From assembly GCA_944392445.1 (NCBI GenBank), contig CALXWT010000004.1:1-54336 (forward strand): a stretch of 54,336 bases of DNA. The letters are read 5' to 3'. A model generated the notes under the pieces. The model was given only the letters and a program-made list of their open reading frames with translations. It did no database searches and was not told where the DNA came from. Below, in pieces: positions 28,210 through 36,626 of the stretch; position 1 is the stretch's first letter, and each line of letters starts with the position of its first letter. The translations under genes were made by a program, and so were the position numbers. The stretch is from an uncultured Clostridia bacterium (GTDB lineage: Bacteria > Bacillota > Clostridia > TANB77 > CAG-508).

Positions 28210-28255
28210 CGGATTTATTTTTGTAAATATTGTAAAAAATAAATCCGTTATTCTG
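28201..28255 (+). terminator. 22-bp perfect inverted repeat over the 3' end of the PlsC-like gene
   Basis: 28201-28222 is complementary to 28234-28255, with the gene's last codons and TAA in the left arm. It is probably a transcript-ending or stabilising hairpin. There is no clear T-tract after it on the plus strand, so classical intrinsic termination is uncertain. Confidence 0.6.
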
Positions 28256-28281
28256 CGAAAATCTAAATAGCATTTGATATC

Positions 28282-28333
28282 TTGCAGTTTTATGTAATCT
28301 ATGATATACTATTGCAAGTTGGTAAAAATACCA
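28282..28333 (+). promoter_or_regulatory. promoter and start-site hairpin of the zinc-ribbon orphan
   Basis: TTGCAG 28282-28287, 17-bp spacer, TATACT 28305-28310, then TGGTA (28320-28324) / TACCA (28329-28333) ten bases beyond. This is the same layout as the NUDIX-like cassettes at 4388, 4937 and 5702. Confidence 0.75.
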
Positions 28334-28381
28334 CTTTATATATAACAAATAAGCAAATGCTTGAAGTTAGGAGGAATTTAC

Positions 28382-28789
28382 ATGTTTCATTTTTTCACAT
28401 ACTGTATAAACAAATATGCTAGGAGGTATAAATTCACCATGTTAATGAGAGTGATTACTCAAAAATGTCCATGTGGTTATGTTTTTTCTGAAAAGAGGTT
28501 AATCCGGAAACAAGTTATCCCTAAAAAGTCTTTTTTAGTAAAGCATCCAATATATGGTTATTGTGGCATTGGTATCCCTCGAAGGGATGAAATAGTTAAA
28601 CGTAAAGTGTTAGATGGAGACAAGGAATTTTTATTGTTTCCTGTTCTCACTAAACCTTATTATAACTATGAATCCATGTTCAGCCTAAAAGAAAGTTATA
28701 ATCTTTTAGTTTGTCCTAAATGCGGAACAGTATTGTTTCCTAAAATTGCAATGACAGTGGAAGATACAGTTGTGAAAGATGATGATTGA
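28382..28789 (+). CDS. small orphan protein with zinc-ribbon-like cysteines
   Basis: 135 residues from the ATG at 28382 (AGGAGG eight bases upstream); an internal ATG at 28439 also has AGGAGG before it. Two cysteine clusters, KCPCGYVF near residue 30 and VCPKCGTVLFP near 112, could bind one zinc ion, with a Tyr/Pro-rich middle (KPYYNYESMF). The N-terminus is basic. No enzymatic motif is visible and I do not recognise the family. It has its own strong promoter with a start-site hairpin and a strong terminator, like the orphan cassettes near 5 kb. Confidence 0.65.
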   Translation: MFHFFTYCINKYARRYKFTMLMRVITQKCPCGYVFSEKRLIRKQVIPKKSFLVKHPIYGYCGIGIPRRDEIVKRKVLDGDKEFLLFPVLTKPYYNYESMFSLKESYNLLVCPKCGTVLFPKIAMTVEDTVVKDDD

Positions 28790-28809
28790 TAATGAACTCT
28801 TAAATCACA

Positions 28810-28843
28810 CAAAAGGCAGAAAGTTTTCACTTTCTGCCTTTTG
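28810..28843. terminator. bidirectional terminator between the orphan gene and hsp20
   Basis: Perfect 14-bp stem CAAAAGGCAGAAAG / CTTTCTGCCTTTTG with a six-base loop, between converging genes. Confidence 0.85.
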
Positions 28844-28895
28844 TATATAGAATCGTCTTTTATGTTTTTTAATTTATTAGTCATTATTCTAGTTA

Positions 28896-29312
28896 TTATT
28901 CAATATCAATATATTTCTTTTCTTCTATTTTTTCTTGTTTTTCTTTTGGCAATGTTAGTTTTAATGTACCATTTTTAAAGCTTGCTTTGATGTCTTCTTC
29001 TGTAATATTGTCTCCTACATAGAAGCTTCTTGAACATTCTCCAACATATCTTTCTTTATGAACATATTTGCTGTCTTTTTCATCATCAACTGTTTTATTC
29101 ATACTTGCGTGTACTGTTAAGTATCCATCTGAAAGTTCAATTTTTATATTTTCTTTTTCATATCCTGGTAAATCTACTTCTAATTCATAGTGGTCATTTT
29201 TTTCTTTAATATCTGTTCTCATTAATTTGTTTTCACCTCTTGTGAAAAATGGGTCATTAAACATCTCGTCAAATAAATCGAATTCGTTTTTTCTTCTTGG
29301 TATCATCATCAT
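28896..29312 (-). CDS. small heat shock protein, Hsp20 family
   Basis: 138 residues from the ATG at 29312 (AAAGGAAG nine bases upstream; an earlier TTG is too close to that site). The alpha-crystallin domain spans about residues 35-135: YELEVDLPGYEKENIKIEL, then LTVHASMNK, and FKNGTLKLTLPKE with the GTLxLxLPK motif. This ATP-independent chaperone holds unfolded proteins. The N-terminal NEFDLFDEMFNDPFF is typical of clostridial Hsp20 (Hsp18). A CIRCE-like element overlaps the promoter upstream, pointing to HrcA-type heat control. Monocistronic. Confidence 0.93.
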   Translation of the reverse strand: MMMIPRRKNEFDLFDEMFNDPFFTRGENKLMRTDIKEKNDHYELEVDLPGYEKENIKIELSDGYLTVHASMNKTVDDEKDSKYVHKERYVGECSRSFYVGDNITEEDIKASFKNGTLKLTLPKEKQEKIEEKKYIDIE

Positions 29313-29423
29313 AACAATCAACTTCCTTTCTTTATTTTTTTATGTGTTGACACCTTTATCATAAGGTTTATATTCTGTAAAAAGTATCTTTTTCTTTTTA
29401 CATATATTATTATATACCTGTTT

Positions 29424-29450
29424 TTAGCAAAGTCAAGGTTAGAGTGCTAA
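29424..29450 (-). promoter_or_regulatory. CIRCE-like operator at the hsp20 promoter
   Basis: Read on the minus strand, TTAGCACTC is followed by nine bases and then CTTTGCTAA; the CIRCE consensus is TTAGCACTC-N9-GAGTGCTAA. One half is perfect, the other differs at three inner bases. A promoter overlaps it (TTGACT at 29431-29436 and TATAAT further downstream). CIRCE is the HrcA repressor site. Confidence 0.6.
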
Positions 29451-29526
29451 AGTTCACACAATTTTCACATTTTTCCACGAACGTTGATTTTTCAGGTGTT
29501 TTCGGTGTTTTTATTATTGTATTTTG

Positions 29527-30285
29527 TTAAAACATTATAATTCCCCCATTTTTCTTAAGCCATTTATTTATTTCATCATAATTTGGTATATATTTTTTTA
29601 CTAAATTATAGAAGTCTTTGCTATGGTTTGGATGTACTATATGGCATAGTTCATGTACAATTATTGCATCTATTTTATCTTCTGGAAGCATTATTAGTCT
29701 AGAAGAAAAGTGCAATACTTTAGTTTTAGGAATGCAACTTCCAAATTTGCTGGTTGCATCATTTACTTTAAACTCTTTATATGGAATTTGGGTAATTTTG
29801 CTCCAGTATGTTACTTTGTTTTCAAGCAGAATTTCTGTGTTGTATTTTAAAAGTTTCTTTATTCCTTTATCTATATATTGCTTTTTTTCCTCTTCGCTAA
29901 AGCTATTTAATTCTTTTGGATATGTTATATTTAATACCTTATTGTTTGTATCAATGTTTAGCTGTATTCTCATAGATTTTTGGTTATTATCAATACTATT
30001 AACTACTACCTTGTATTCTTCCCCTTTAAAGTAAAAAGTTTCGCCTGTAGTCCAGGTTTTTGTTTTTCTTTCTTTTGTTGAAATTAGCTTCATATATCTG
30101 CTATATACATATTCTTCATTTTCTTTTACAAATTCTAAGGCTTTTTTTATACTTACATACTTAGGCTTACTTATATATAGAGTTTCTGCTTTAAAATACA
30201 TTTTTAAATATTTAGAGGTTTTAAAGCTTCGTATAACTATTGGAATATTTGTGTTTTTTATTGTTATATATTGTGTTGCTTTCAT
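29527..30285 (-). CDS. YgjP/SprT-like zinc metallopeptidase (M48-type fold)
   Basis: 252 residues. The motif VHELCHIVHPNHSKDFY has the zinc-binding HExxH, with a further His six residues later, as in the YgjP family (UTP pyrophosphatase/metallopeptidase-like proteins). The N-terminal half (VIRSFKTSKYLKMYF, KTWTTGETFYFKGE) is the family's strand-rich domain. The biological role of these proteins is poorly known. Its start at 30285 is an ATG following a weak purine-rich region. It is alone between hsp20 and the CDF transporter, both on the same strand with separate gaps. Confidence 0.82.
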   Translation of the reverse strand: MKATQYITIKNTNIPIVIRSFKTSKYLKMYFKAETLYISKPKYVSIKKALEFVKENEEYVYSRYMKLISTKERKTKTWTTGETFYFKGEEYKVVVNSIDNNQKSMRIQLNIDTNNKVLNITYPKELNSFSEEEKKQYIDKGIKKLLKYNTEILLENKVTYWSKITQIPYKEFKVNDATSKFGSCIPKTKVLHFSSRLIMLPEDKIDAIIVHELCHIVHPNHSKDFYNLVKKYIPNYDEINKWLKKNGGIIMF

Positions 30286-30309
30286 TTTATATTTAGATGT
30301 GCTCCTATC

Positions 30310-30360
30310 TTTTATTGTATGAGAAAAATCGACTTGCTTAATGTTTTTCCCATATATACT
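30310..30360. repeat. hairpin repeat family 2, partial copy
   Basis: TTTTATTGTATGAGAAAAAT matches the start of the copies at 6311 and 47629 almost base for base, and GTTTTTCCCATATATAC supplies the right arm. The second hairpin of the family is missing. Confidence 0.5.
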
Positions 30361-30392
30361 TTATTTTGTGCTTAAACTATATACACGTTGCT

Positions 30393-31559
30393 TTAAATAT
30401 ATGAATGCTCTGGCTTTATTACTGCATGATATTTATTATTCTTGTTATGTAATTCATTTTGTATTGTTTGTATTGTTGCATCTACATCAATTTTTTCATC
30501 TGTTGGAATAACCAAATCAAATATTAAATTTATTCTTTCTCCTCCATCTGTCATTCTAAAATCGTGAATAGAGAACTTTTCATTTATACTTTTTACTATA
30601 TTTTCTGTTTCTTTTCGCATTTGGTTTATTTCTTCATTGTCAACCACTATTGGGTCCATGTGTATAGTTGTAATGCAACCAAACTTTTCAAAAATATCTT
30701 GCTCCATCTGGTCTATAATATCGTGTGCTCTGCAGATATCGGAATTAGCAGGCACTTCAGCGTGGAATGATACAATTTTTCTGCCTGGTCCATAGTCGTG
30801 TACCATAATATCGTGTATTCCCTGTATTGTTTCATATTTTGTTGCAAATTTTTCTATTTCTTTAACAAACTCTGGGTCTGGTTTCATTCCTAGTAACAAA
30901 TCTATTATTTCTTTTACAGCCTTAAAACCTGTTATTAGTATGAATGCTGAAACTAGTAAACTTACATAACCATCTATTGAAATGCCTATAAATCTTGCTA
31001 TTACTGTTGAGATTAATACTGCGAAAGTAGAAATAGAATCAGATATACTGTCATAGGCATTTCCTTTTATTGCAGCAGATGAAATAGTTTTGGCTATTTT
31101 GTTATAAAATGCAAATAGCCATAGTTTTACTAAAATAGCTACGACTAATAATATAATTGTTATGTTGTTTACGTTAGGTAATTCAGGGGTTATTATCTTT
31201 TCTATTGAGCTTTGTAGCAATTCAAAACCTACTAATATAATTAAAATATCTACAATAAATGCACTTATGTATTCCATTCTGCCGTGTCCCCAAGGGTGGT
31301 CACTATCTACTTTCTTCTGCGACATTTTAAATCCTATCATAGTTACAACTGATGAGCCTGCATCTGATATATTATTTAAACCATCTGATATAATTGCCAT
31401 TGAATTTGCAAATACACCAATAACTAGTTTAAATATTGATAATAGTATATTTACTATTATCCCAGTAATGCTTGAAAGCATTCCGTATTTTTCTCTTACT
31501 TCTACATTTTGCACGTTATCTTTGTCTTTTATAAATAATTTTATTAGCAAATTTGTCAT
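30393..31559 (-). CDS. cation diffusion facilitator (CDF) family metal transporter
   Basis: 388 residues with about six N-terminal membrane helices and a C-terminal cytoplasmic domain of some 190 residues. Metal-site blocks are ISDGLNNISDAGSS in helix 2 and DHPWGHGRMEYISA in the loop before helix 3, as in MntE/YdfM-like proteins. The long C-terminus has VHDYGPGRKIVSFHAEVP and ITTIHMDPI, typical regulatory metal sites. It exports a divalent cation (zinc, manganese or iron) in exchange for protons. The exact metal cannot be read from sequence. There is no adjacent regulator. Confidence 0.92.
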   Translation of the reverse strand: MTNLLIKLFIKDKDNVQNVEVREKYGMLSSITGIIVNILLSIFKLVIGVFANSMAIISDGLNNISDAGSSVVTMIGFKMSQKKVDSDHPWGHGRMEYISAFIVDILIILVGFELLQSSIEKIITPELPNVNNITIILLVVAILVKLWLFAFYNKIAKTISSAAIKGNAYDSISDSISTFAVLISTVIARFIGISIDGYVSLLVSAFILITGFKAVKEIIDLLLGMKPDPEFVKEIEKFATKYETIQGIHDIMVHDYGPGRKIVSFHAEVPANSDICRAHDIIDQMEQDIFEKFGCITTIHMDPIVVDNEEINQMRKETENIVKSINEKFSIHDFRMTDGGERINLIFDLVIPTDEKIDVDATIQTIQNELHNKNNKYHAVIKPEHSYI

Positions 31560-31626
31560 TTTTGTTTTACTCCTGTTATTTTATATCTTCTTATATTTTA
31601 TTGAAAGAAAGAGAAAATATGTCATA

Positions 31627-32226
31627 TTACTTTCTCTTTATAATTTCATATTTTTCAATTATCTTTTCTATTTTTTTCTTAATATTTTCAAAATTTTTAT
31701 TATTTTCTATTATATCATCACAATTTTGAATATAAAATTCGTTGCTTTGTTGTGCCTCAAGCCTCTTCTCTGCCTGTTCATAATCAATGTCGTCTCTTGC
31801 AACAATTCTTTCTATTTGAAGTTCTCTTTTAGAAATTACTCCTATAACCTTATCACATATTTTGTTTAATTCGCTTTCAAATAAAAGTGGGGCATCTATA
31901 ACTGCTACTGTATCATCTTCTATTTTGTTTATTTCTTTTTCTATTTCCTTTTTTATATATTTAAATGTACAGTTATTTAATTCTTCTCTTTTTTTAGGAT
32001 TAGAATAAATAATTTCTGCAAGTTTTCTTCTTTTAAGTTCTCCCTCTTCATCTACTATATTTTTACCAAATATTTTTATTATATCTATAATATAGCTAGT
32101 CCCTTTTTTAGACAACTTTCGAGCAATTTTATCTGCGTTAATTATTTTAACTTTATATTCATTTTCTAAGAACTCGCAAATGATGCTTTTTCCAGCACCA
32201 GAACTACCAGTAATTCCTATAATCAT
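31627..32226 (-). CDS. coaE: dephospho-CoA kinase
   Basis: 199 residues, the usual size. P-loop GITGSSGAGKS at residues 4-14, NADKIARKL (substrate Asp) near 36, and IDAPLLFES near 110, all family markers. It carries out the last step of coenzyme A synthesis, phosphorylating the 3'-OH of dephospho-CoA. It follows tmcAL by 66 bases on the same strand; that gap contains a diverged copy of the GGGACAGGC repeat. A ribosome site AAAGGAGG precedes the start. Confidence 0.95.
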   Translation of the reverse strand: MIIGITGSSGAGKSIICEFLENEYKVKIINADKIARKLSKKGTSYIIDIIKIFGKNIVDEEGELKRRKLAEIIYSNPKKREELNNCTFKYIKKEIEKEINKIEDDTVAVIDAPLLFESELNKICDKVIGVISKRELQIERIVARDDIDYEQAEKRLEAQQSNEFYIQNCDDIIENNKNFENIKKKIEKIIEKYEIIKRK

Positions 32227-32244
32227 ATTTTTCCTCCTTTGTCG

Positions 32245-32285
32245 GGTTTTGGAGATAGGCTTTAACAGTAAAATCGCCTAAAAGC
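32245..32285. repeat. degenerate copy of the GGGACAGGC repeat family
   Basis: TTTGTCGGGTTTTGGAGATA followed by GGCTTT is a diverged form of the unit at 34123. A small AGGC / GCCT stem follows. Confidence 0.5.
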
Positions 32286-32292
32286 CACTCTA

Positions 32293-33525
32293 CTATAATA
32301 TTTCTATTTTGTTTGTGTAATCCAAATTAGAATATGGGTCTTTGTAATATCCTAATGTATATATATTAGTTGCTAAAATATCTGTCTCTAGCATTTCTTT
32401 TAAATTTCTGCTTGCTACTGTATCAATATATCTTTTTACAGAGGTTACTACATTTAGTTTTGGATTTAACCTCATCATTTCTGATATTAATTCTTTTCCT
32501 TTATTATTAAACCCAAGTACCCTTACATAAGGTGTTACTTTTTTTGAGGTTTCCATTTGTTTTTTTGTTATACCAAGTAGGCTATATAAAAGAATTCTTT
32601 GTATTCTTGTTTGTGTAAATCTTTTTGTTTTCACTATGTTTATTAACTCTTCCAACGTATTGCAAGAGTTAGCTGCATTTTTTATTGAGTTTTCTAGCCC
32701 TTCTGAAACATCTGGAAGATTTGCAATTTCTTGCAAAGACATTCTTCTTAACATGTATATAATTTCTTTTTCAAATTTAGAAATATCTATTACATAATGT
32801 CCTTCTTTTAGTTCTTCACCTAGTAATAAGTATGAACTTCTAGGCATAACCTTTCTAATATCCCCCAGTTGTTTTGTCATAAGCATTTTTCTAATTGCTG
32901 TTGCACTTGCAAATTCGTCTACAATGTATTTATCATTATATAAAACTTTTTCTCTTTTTATACCTATTGGAGTTATTTTGCTTTTAGTCTTCTTCATTGC
33001 TTTTAAATATTCGATTGCCAAAATATTATTAGAGCCAGCCATTACATTTGCATATCTCTTTATATCATTTAAGTACATCATTAAAGCATTTTCTCTAGCT
33101 TTTGGAAATGAATTACCTTTTTTTAATTCGTGAGAAAGTATTGTAATGTATTCTTTTGGCTCTTTATATAAAACGTTTGCAATATTGTTTAATGTAGAAA
33201 TATCTTTTGCTTCCATTCCAAATGATACTGTATCTACAACTCCTAAAGAATTTAATATTTTTATAGCTCCCTCTGCAAAATTTTCTGCACTTGAAATACT
33301 ATAAACAGTAGGAAGTTCAATTACTAAATCGACACCATTCGACAATGCCATCCTTGCTTTAATCCATTTATTTACTATTGAGGTATTTCCTCTTTGTACA
33401 AAGTTTCCAGATATTACAGCTACTACATATTGAGCACCCGTTTCTTGTTTTGACTTAGATATATGGTATAAATGTCCGTTATGAAATGGATTGTATTCTG
33501 CAATTATTCCAAGAACTCTGCTCAT
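32293..33525 (-). CDS. tmcAL: tRNA(Met) cytidine acetate ligase (TmcAL)
   Basis: 410 residues. The start VLGIIAEYNPFHNGHLYHI holds the nucleotidyltransferase HxGH motif (HNGH) of the TmcAL family. Further blocks are VISGNFVQRGNTSIVNKW and the KTKRFTQTRIQRILLYSLLGI region of the C-terminal tRNA-binding part. The enzyme activates acetate with ATP and makes N4-acetylcytidine at the wobble base of elongator tRNA-Met. It lies directly upstream of coaE on the minus strand. Older annotation called it a nucleotidyltransferase of unknown function. Confidence 0.94.
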   Translation of the reverse strand: MSRVLGIIAEYNPFHNGHLYHISKSKQETGAQYVVAVISGNFVQRGNTSIVNKWIKARMALSNGVDLVIELPTVYSISSAENFAEGAIKILNSLGVVDTVSFGMEAKDISTLNNIANVLYKEPKEYITILSHELKKGNSFPKARENALMMYLNDIKRYANVMAGSNNILAIEYLKAMKKTKSKITPIGIKREKVLYNDKYIVDEFASATAIRKMLMTKQLGDIRKVMPRSSYLLLGEELKEGHYVIDISKFEKEIIYMLRRMSLQEIANLPDVSEGLENSIKNAANSCNTLEELINIVKTKRFTQTRIQRILLYSLLGITKKQMETSKKVTPYVRVLGFNNKGKELISEMMRLNPKLNVVTSVKRYIDTVASRNLKEMLETDILATNIYTLGYYKDPYSNLDYTNKIEIL

Positions 33526-33685
33526 AAAGCTTTCCCCTTTCTTTATATAGTAGATTATTGTATGATAGATATTTGTCAGTTGATTTAAAGCAAATTTATT
33601 ATCTATTGTGTTATATAAAATTTATTGATATAATATCATAAATTAATAAAATATACAATGATTTTATGGAGGTTTATTTTTTATC

Positions 33686-34120
33686 ATGGAGGAAGTTACA
33701 ATATATACAGATGGAGCTTGCTCAGGTAACCCAGGGCCTGGTGGCTGGGGTGCAATACTTATGTATAAAGGAAATAAAAAAGAAATATCAGGAGCAAAAA
33801 AAGACACCACAAATAATGTGATGGAATTAACTGCTGTAATAGAAGCTTTAAAGCTTTTAAAATATCCTTGTAAGGTTAAATTGTATAGCGATAGTGCTTA
33901 TGTGGTTAATGCCTTTTTGCAACACTGGGTAGTAAATTGGCAGAAGAATAACTGGAAAACAGCAGATAAAAGCGATGTTAAAAATAAAGAACTATGGCAA
34001 GAGTTGGTAGACCTTACAAATACCCATAATGTTACTTTTATAAAGGTAAAGGGGCATAGTGATAACGAATACAATAACAGATGCGACGAACTCGCAAGAA
34101 AAGCAATTTTTGCACTTTAA
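33686..34120 (+). CDS. rnhA: ribonuclease HI
   Basis: 144 residues. The start [20 protein letters not shown] has the first catalytic Asp, followed by the Glu in [10 protein letters not shown], the Asp in LYSDSAYVV and the last Asp in [11 protein letters not shown], giving the full DEDD set. The [12 protein letters not shown] basic protrusion is present as in E. coli type RNase HI. It cuts the RNA strand of RNA-DNA hybrids with magnesium. A ribosome site TGGAGG lies upstream. It is a single gene running against dapL, with two repeat units in the gap at its 3' end. Confidence 0.96.
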   Translation: MEEVTIYTDGACSGNPGPGGWGAILMYKGNKKEISGAKKDTTNNVMELTAVIEALKLLKYPCKVKLYSDSAYVVNAFLQHWVVNWQKNNWKTADKSDVKNKELWQELVDLTNTHNVTFIKVKGHSDNEYNNRCDELARKAIFAL

Positions 34121-34122
34121 TT

Positions 34123-34258
34123 TGTCGGGTTTGGGGACAGGCTCTTTTCCGACATTCTTGTCGCATTTCAGCCTGTCCCTAATGCGACACTTTTGTCGGG
34201 TTTGGGGACAGGCTCTCTTCCGACATTTTGTCTCATTTAGACCTGTCCCCTAGGATGA
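34123..34258. repeat. two tandem GGGGACAGGC repeat units able to form paired hairpins
   Basis: Unit 1: TGTCGG 34123-34128 pairs with CCGACA 34149-34154, and TGTCGCAT 34159-34166 pairs with ATGCGACA 34182-34189. The two loops carry GGGACAGGC (34134-34142) and GCCTGTCCC (34171-34179), which are complementary. Unit 2 (34194-34258) has the same first hairpin and complementary loops GGGGACAGG / CCTGTCCCC, but its second stem has decayed. Unit 2 contains the stop codon of dapL. Confidence 0.8.
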
Positions 34259-35527
34259 CATTCTTTCCATTGCTTCGATGGTTTTAGTTCTGTCCCCAAA
34301 TGCTGTTAGCCTGAAATACCCTTCTCCATTTGTTCCAAATCCTACTCCCGGTGTACCAACAATATTATATTTTTTTAAAAGTATGTCAAAATATTCCCAA
34401 GAGCCTATTCCTTCTGGAGTTTTTAGCCATATATATGGAGAGTTTATTCCGCCATAGCAGGTAATTCCTACTTTTTTTAGCCCTTGCAATATTATTTTTG
34501 CATTTTCTTTATAATACTCTATATTTTCTTTTATATCCCTTTTTCCTTCTTCTGTATAAATTGCTTCTGCTGCTCTTTGAATTATATATGATACTCCATT
34601 AAATTTGGTTGTTGTTCTTCTATTCCATAATTTATTTACACTAATTACAGAGTTCGGATGTTTTTCTAATGCTTCAAAATTTGATAAACAAGCTACATTT
34701 CCATATACTTCTTTCTCGATTATTAGTTCTTTTGGAACCACCGTATATGCACATCTAAGTCCTGTAAATCCTGCTGTTTTTGAATAGCTTTTAAATTCTA
34801 TTGCTACTTCCTTTGCTCCTTCTATTTCGTATATGCTATGTGGAATATCTTCCTCTTCTATAAATGCTTCATAAGCAGAGTCAAATAAAATTATGCTTTT
34901 ATTTTCTTTAGCAAAGTCTACCCAGCTTTTTAAAACGTCTTTCTTCATTGCTACCCCTGTTGGATTATTTGGAGAACATATATATATTAAATCTGGTACT
35001 TCTTCTAATTCGTCTGGCACAGGTGTAAAGTTGTTTTTCTCTGTTGCATTTATGTAAATTATATTACTATATCGATTAGTGTTTTCATCATACTTTCCAG
35101 TTCTTCCATACATAACATTTGTATCTAAATAAACCGGATACACAGGGTCTGTTATTCCTACTTTAATGTCTTTAGCAAATATTTCCACAATATTGCCGGT
35201 GTCACATTTTGCTCCATCTGATATAAATATTTCGTCTGATTTTATATCTAACCCCTTATATTCATTTTCTATGATTTTCTCCTTTAAAAAATCATACCCC
35301 TGTTCTGGACCATAACCTCTAAAAGTATGTGCATTTTCCATTTCTTTTGCCGATTTTTTTATTGCTTCTATTATTGCTCTAGGAATTGGCCTTGTAACAT
35401 CGCCTATTCCTAATTTTATTATATCTGCTTGTGGATTTTGTTGAACATATTGAGACACTCTTTTATTTATGTCTGAAAATAAATAGCTGTCCTTTAATTG
35501 TAAAAAATTCTCATTAGCTTTAATCAT
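34250..35527 (-). CDS. dapL: LL-diaminopimelate aminotransferase
   Basis: 425 residues, class I/II PLP-dependent aminotransferase. The DapL markers are [13 protein letters not shown] near residue 38, [14 protein letters not shown] and [14 protein letters not shown], and the PLP lysine is in [13 protein letters not shown] near residue 254. The enzyme makes LL-diaminopimelate from tetrahydrodipicolinate in a single step, bypassing the succinyl or acetyl routes. It supports lysine and meso-DAP cell wall synthesis together with dapF upstream. The last codons (MSS) and the stop lie within a dispersed repeat, so the natural C-terminus may have been altered by repeat insertion. Confidence 0.96.
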   Translation of the reverse strand: MIKANENFLQLKDSYLFSDINKRVSQYVQQNPQADIIKLGIGDVTRPIPRAIIEAIKKSAKEMENAHTFRGYGPEQGYDFLKEKIIENEYKGLDIKSDEIFISDGAKCDTGNIVEIFAKDIKVGITDPVYPVYLDTNVMYGRTGKYDENTNRYSNIIYINATEKNNFTPVPDELEEVPDLIYICSPNNPTGVAMKKDVLKSWVDFAKENKSIILFDSAYEAFIEEEDIPHSIYEIEGAKEVAIEFKSYSKTAGFTGLRCAYTVVPKELIIEKEVYGNVACLSNFEALEKHPNSVISVNKLWNRRTTTKFNGVSYIIQRAAEAIYTEEGKRDIKENIEYYKENAKIILQGLKKVGITCYGGINSPYIWLKTPEGIGSWEYFDILLKKYNIVGTPGVGFGTNGEGYFRLTAFGDRTKTIEAMERMSS

Positions 35528-35582
35528 AAATCCTCCTCACTTTTTGTTAATCTGTATTTTCTTATTAATGTATATGCATTAA

Positions 35583-35610
35583 AAAAAAAGATATGAAAAC
35601 ATATCTTTTA
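35583..35610 (-). terminator. intrinsic terminator after dapF
   Basis: On the minus strand AAAGATATG-TTTT-CATATCTTT is followed by a run of T. It lies 73 bases after dapF and before dapL, so dapF and dapL are probably separate transcripts. Confidence 0.8.
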
Positions 35611-35682
35611 ATTCTATGTTGCCTTGTTTTTACAAATTTTAATCCAAAAATAAATTCGACCCTTTCATAAATAACATTTCAT

Positions 35683-36522
35683 TTATTCTATTCTTCCCTC
35701 AAACACTTTTGTAGCAGGTCCTTGCATATATATGTGGTTATCTTTGCCCCATTCTATTTGTAGTTTTCCACCCGGAAGTGCAACTGTTACATTTTCGTCT
35801 GTATATCCATTTAGTCCACTCGCAACTGTTGCTGCACACGCACCTGTTCCACATGCACAAGTTTCTCCTACTCCTCTTTCCCACACTCTTATTTTTATAT
35901 TGTTTTTATTAATTATTTGCACAAATTCCACATTTGTTCTATTTGGAAAAATTGGGTTGTTTTCTATTGCTGGTCCATATTTTTCTATATCTACTTTATT
36001 TACGTCTTCCACAAAGGTAATAGCATGTGGATTTCCCATAGATACTACTGTAAACCTCATTTTCTCTCCTAATATGTCCAAATCCAAGTCTTTACTAAAC
36101 GCTTCGTACACATTATATGGTATGTTTTTATCTTGGAAAATAGGCTCGCCCATATCCACTATAACCTCATTGCACTCTCCATTTTCTTCTAGCAATTTGA
36201 CCTTTTTTATTCCAGCTAAAGTCTCTATTGATAGTTTATCTTTATTTGACAGATTATTGTCATGTATAAATTTTGCTACACATCTTATACCATTGCCACA
36301 CATTTCGGCCTCACTACCGTCACTGTTAAAAATTCTCATTTTAAAATCACTATCTAGACTGCTTGGCTTATCTATCAATATTAAACCATCTGCTCCTATG
36401 CCAGTATGTCTATCACTAAGTTTTTTTGTGACCTCTGATATGTTTTTTATTTTTACTCCATCTGTACAATTAATGTATATATAGTCATTACCAAGTCCTG
36501 TCATCTTTGTAAAATTTAGCAT
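35683..36522 (-). CDS. dapF: diaminopimelate epimerase
   Basis: 279 residues from the ATG at 36522 (MLNFTKMTGLGNDYIY), which has AGAGGTG just upstream; the longer frame to 36561 lacks a ribosome site. The two catalytic cysteines are in AEMCGNGIRC (near residue 73) and CACGTGACA (near 218). It interconverts LL- and meso-diaminopimelate with no cofactor. It follows the DapL step, so together they give meso-DAP for peptidoglycan and lysine. Length matches the family. Confidence 0.96.
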   Translation of the reverse strand: MLNFTKMTGLGNDYIYINCTDGVKIKNISEVTKKLSDRHTGIGADGLILIDKPSSLDSDFKMRIFNSDGSEAEMCGNGIRCVAKFIHDNNLSNKDKLSIETLAGIKKVKLLEENGECNEVIVDMGEPIFQDKNIPYNVYEAFSKDLDLDILGEKMRFTVVSMGNPHAITFVEDVNKVDIEKYGPAIENNPIFPNRTNVEFVQIINKNNIKIRVWERGVGETCACGTGACAATVASGLNGYTDENVTVALPGGKLQIEWGKDNHIYMQGPATKVFEGRIE

Positions 36523-36626
36523 ACAATCACCTCTTAGAAATAATATATGCTGAATTTGCAAAAATATACAAAATCTTTATTAGAGAACGAGCAATAATAA
36601 TAATCAGATAAAGCTATTGCTTTAAA

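Noticed and set aside
31162..31869. Plus-strand open frame of 235 codons
   Set aside because: It spans the ends of the CDF and coaE genes on the other strand and has no start signal; a compositional artefact.
34059..34253. Short open frame in the rnhA-dapL gap
   Set aside because: It consists of translated repeat units and has no ribosome site.
34123..34258. CRISPR array
   Set aside because: There are only two units, they are adjacent without variable spacers, and no cas genes are present.
35732..36484. Plus-strand open frame of 250 codons
   Set aside because: It is antisense to dapF, which has both catalytic cysteines; the translated sequence is low-complexity Ser/Leu/Phe.
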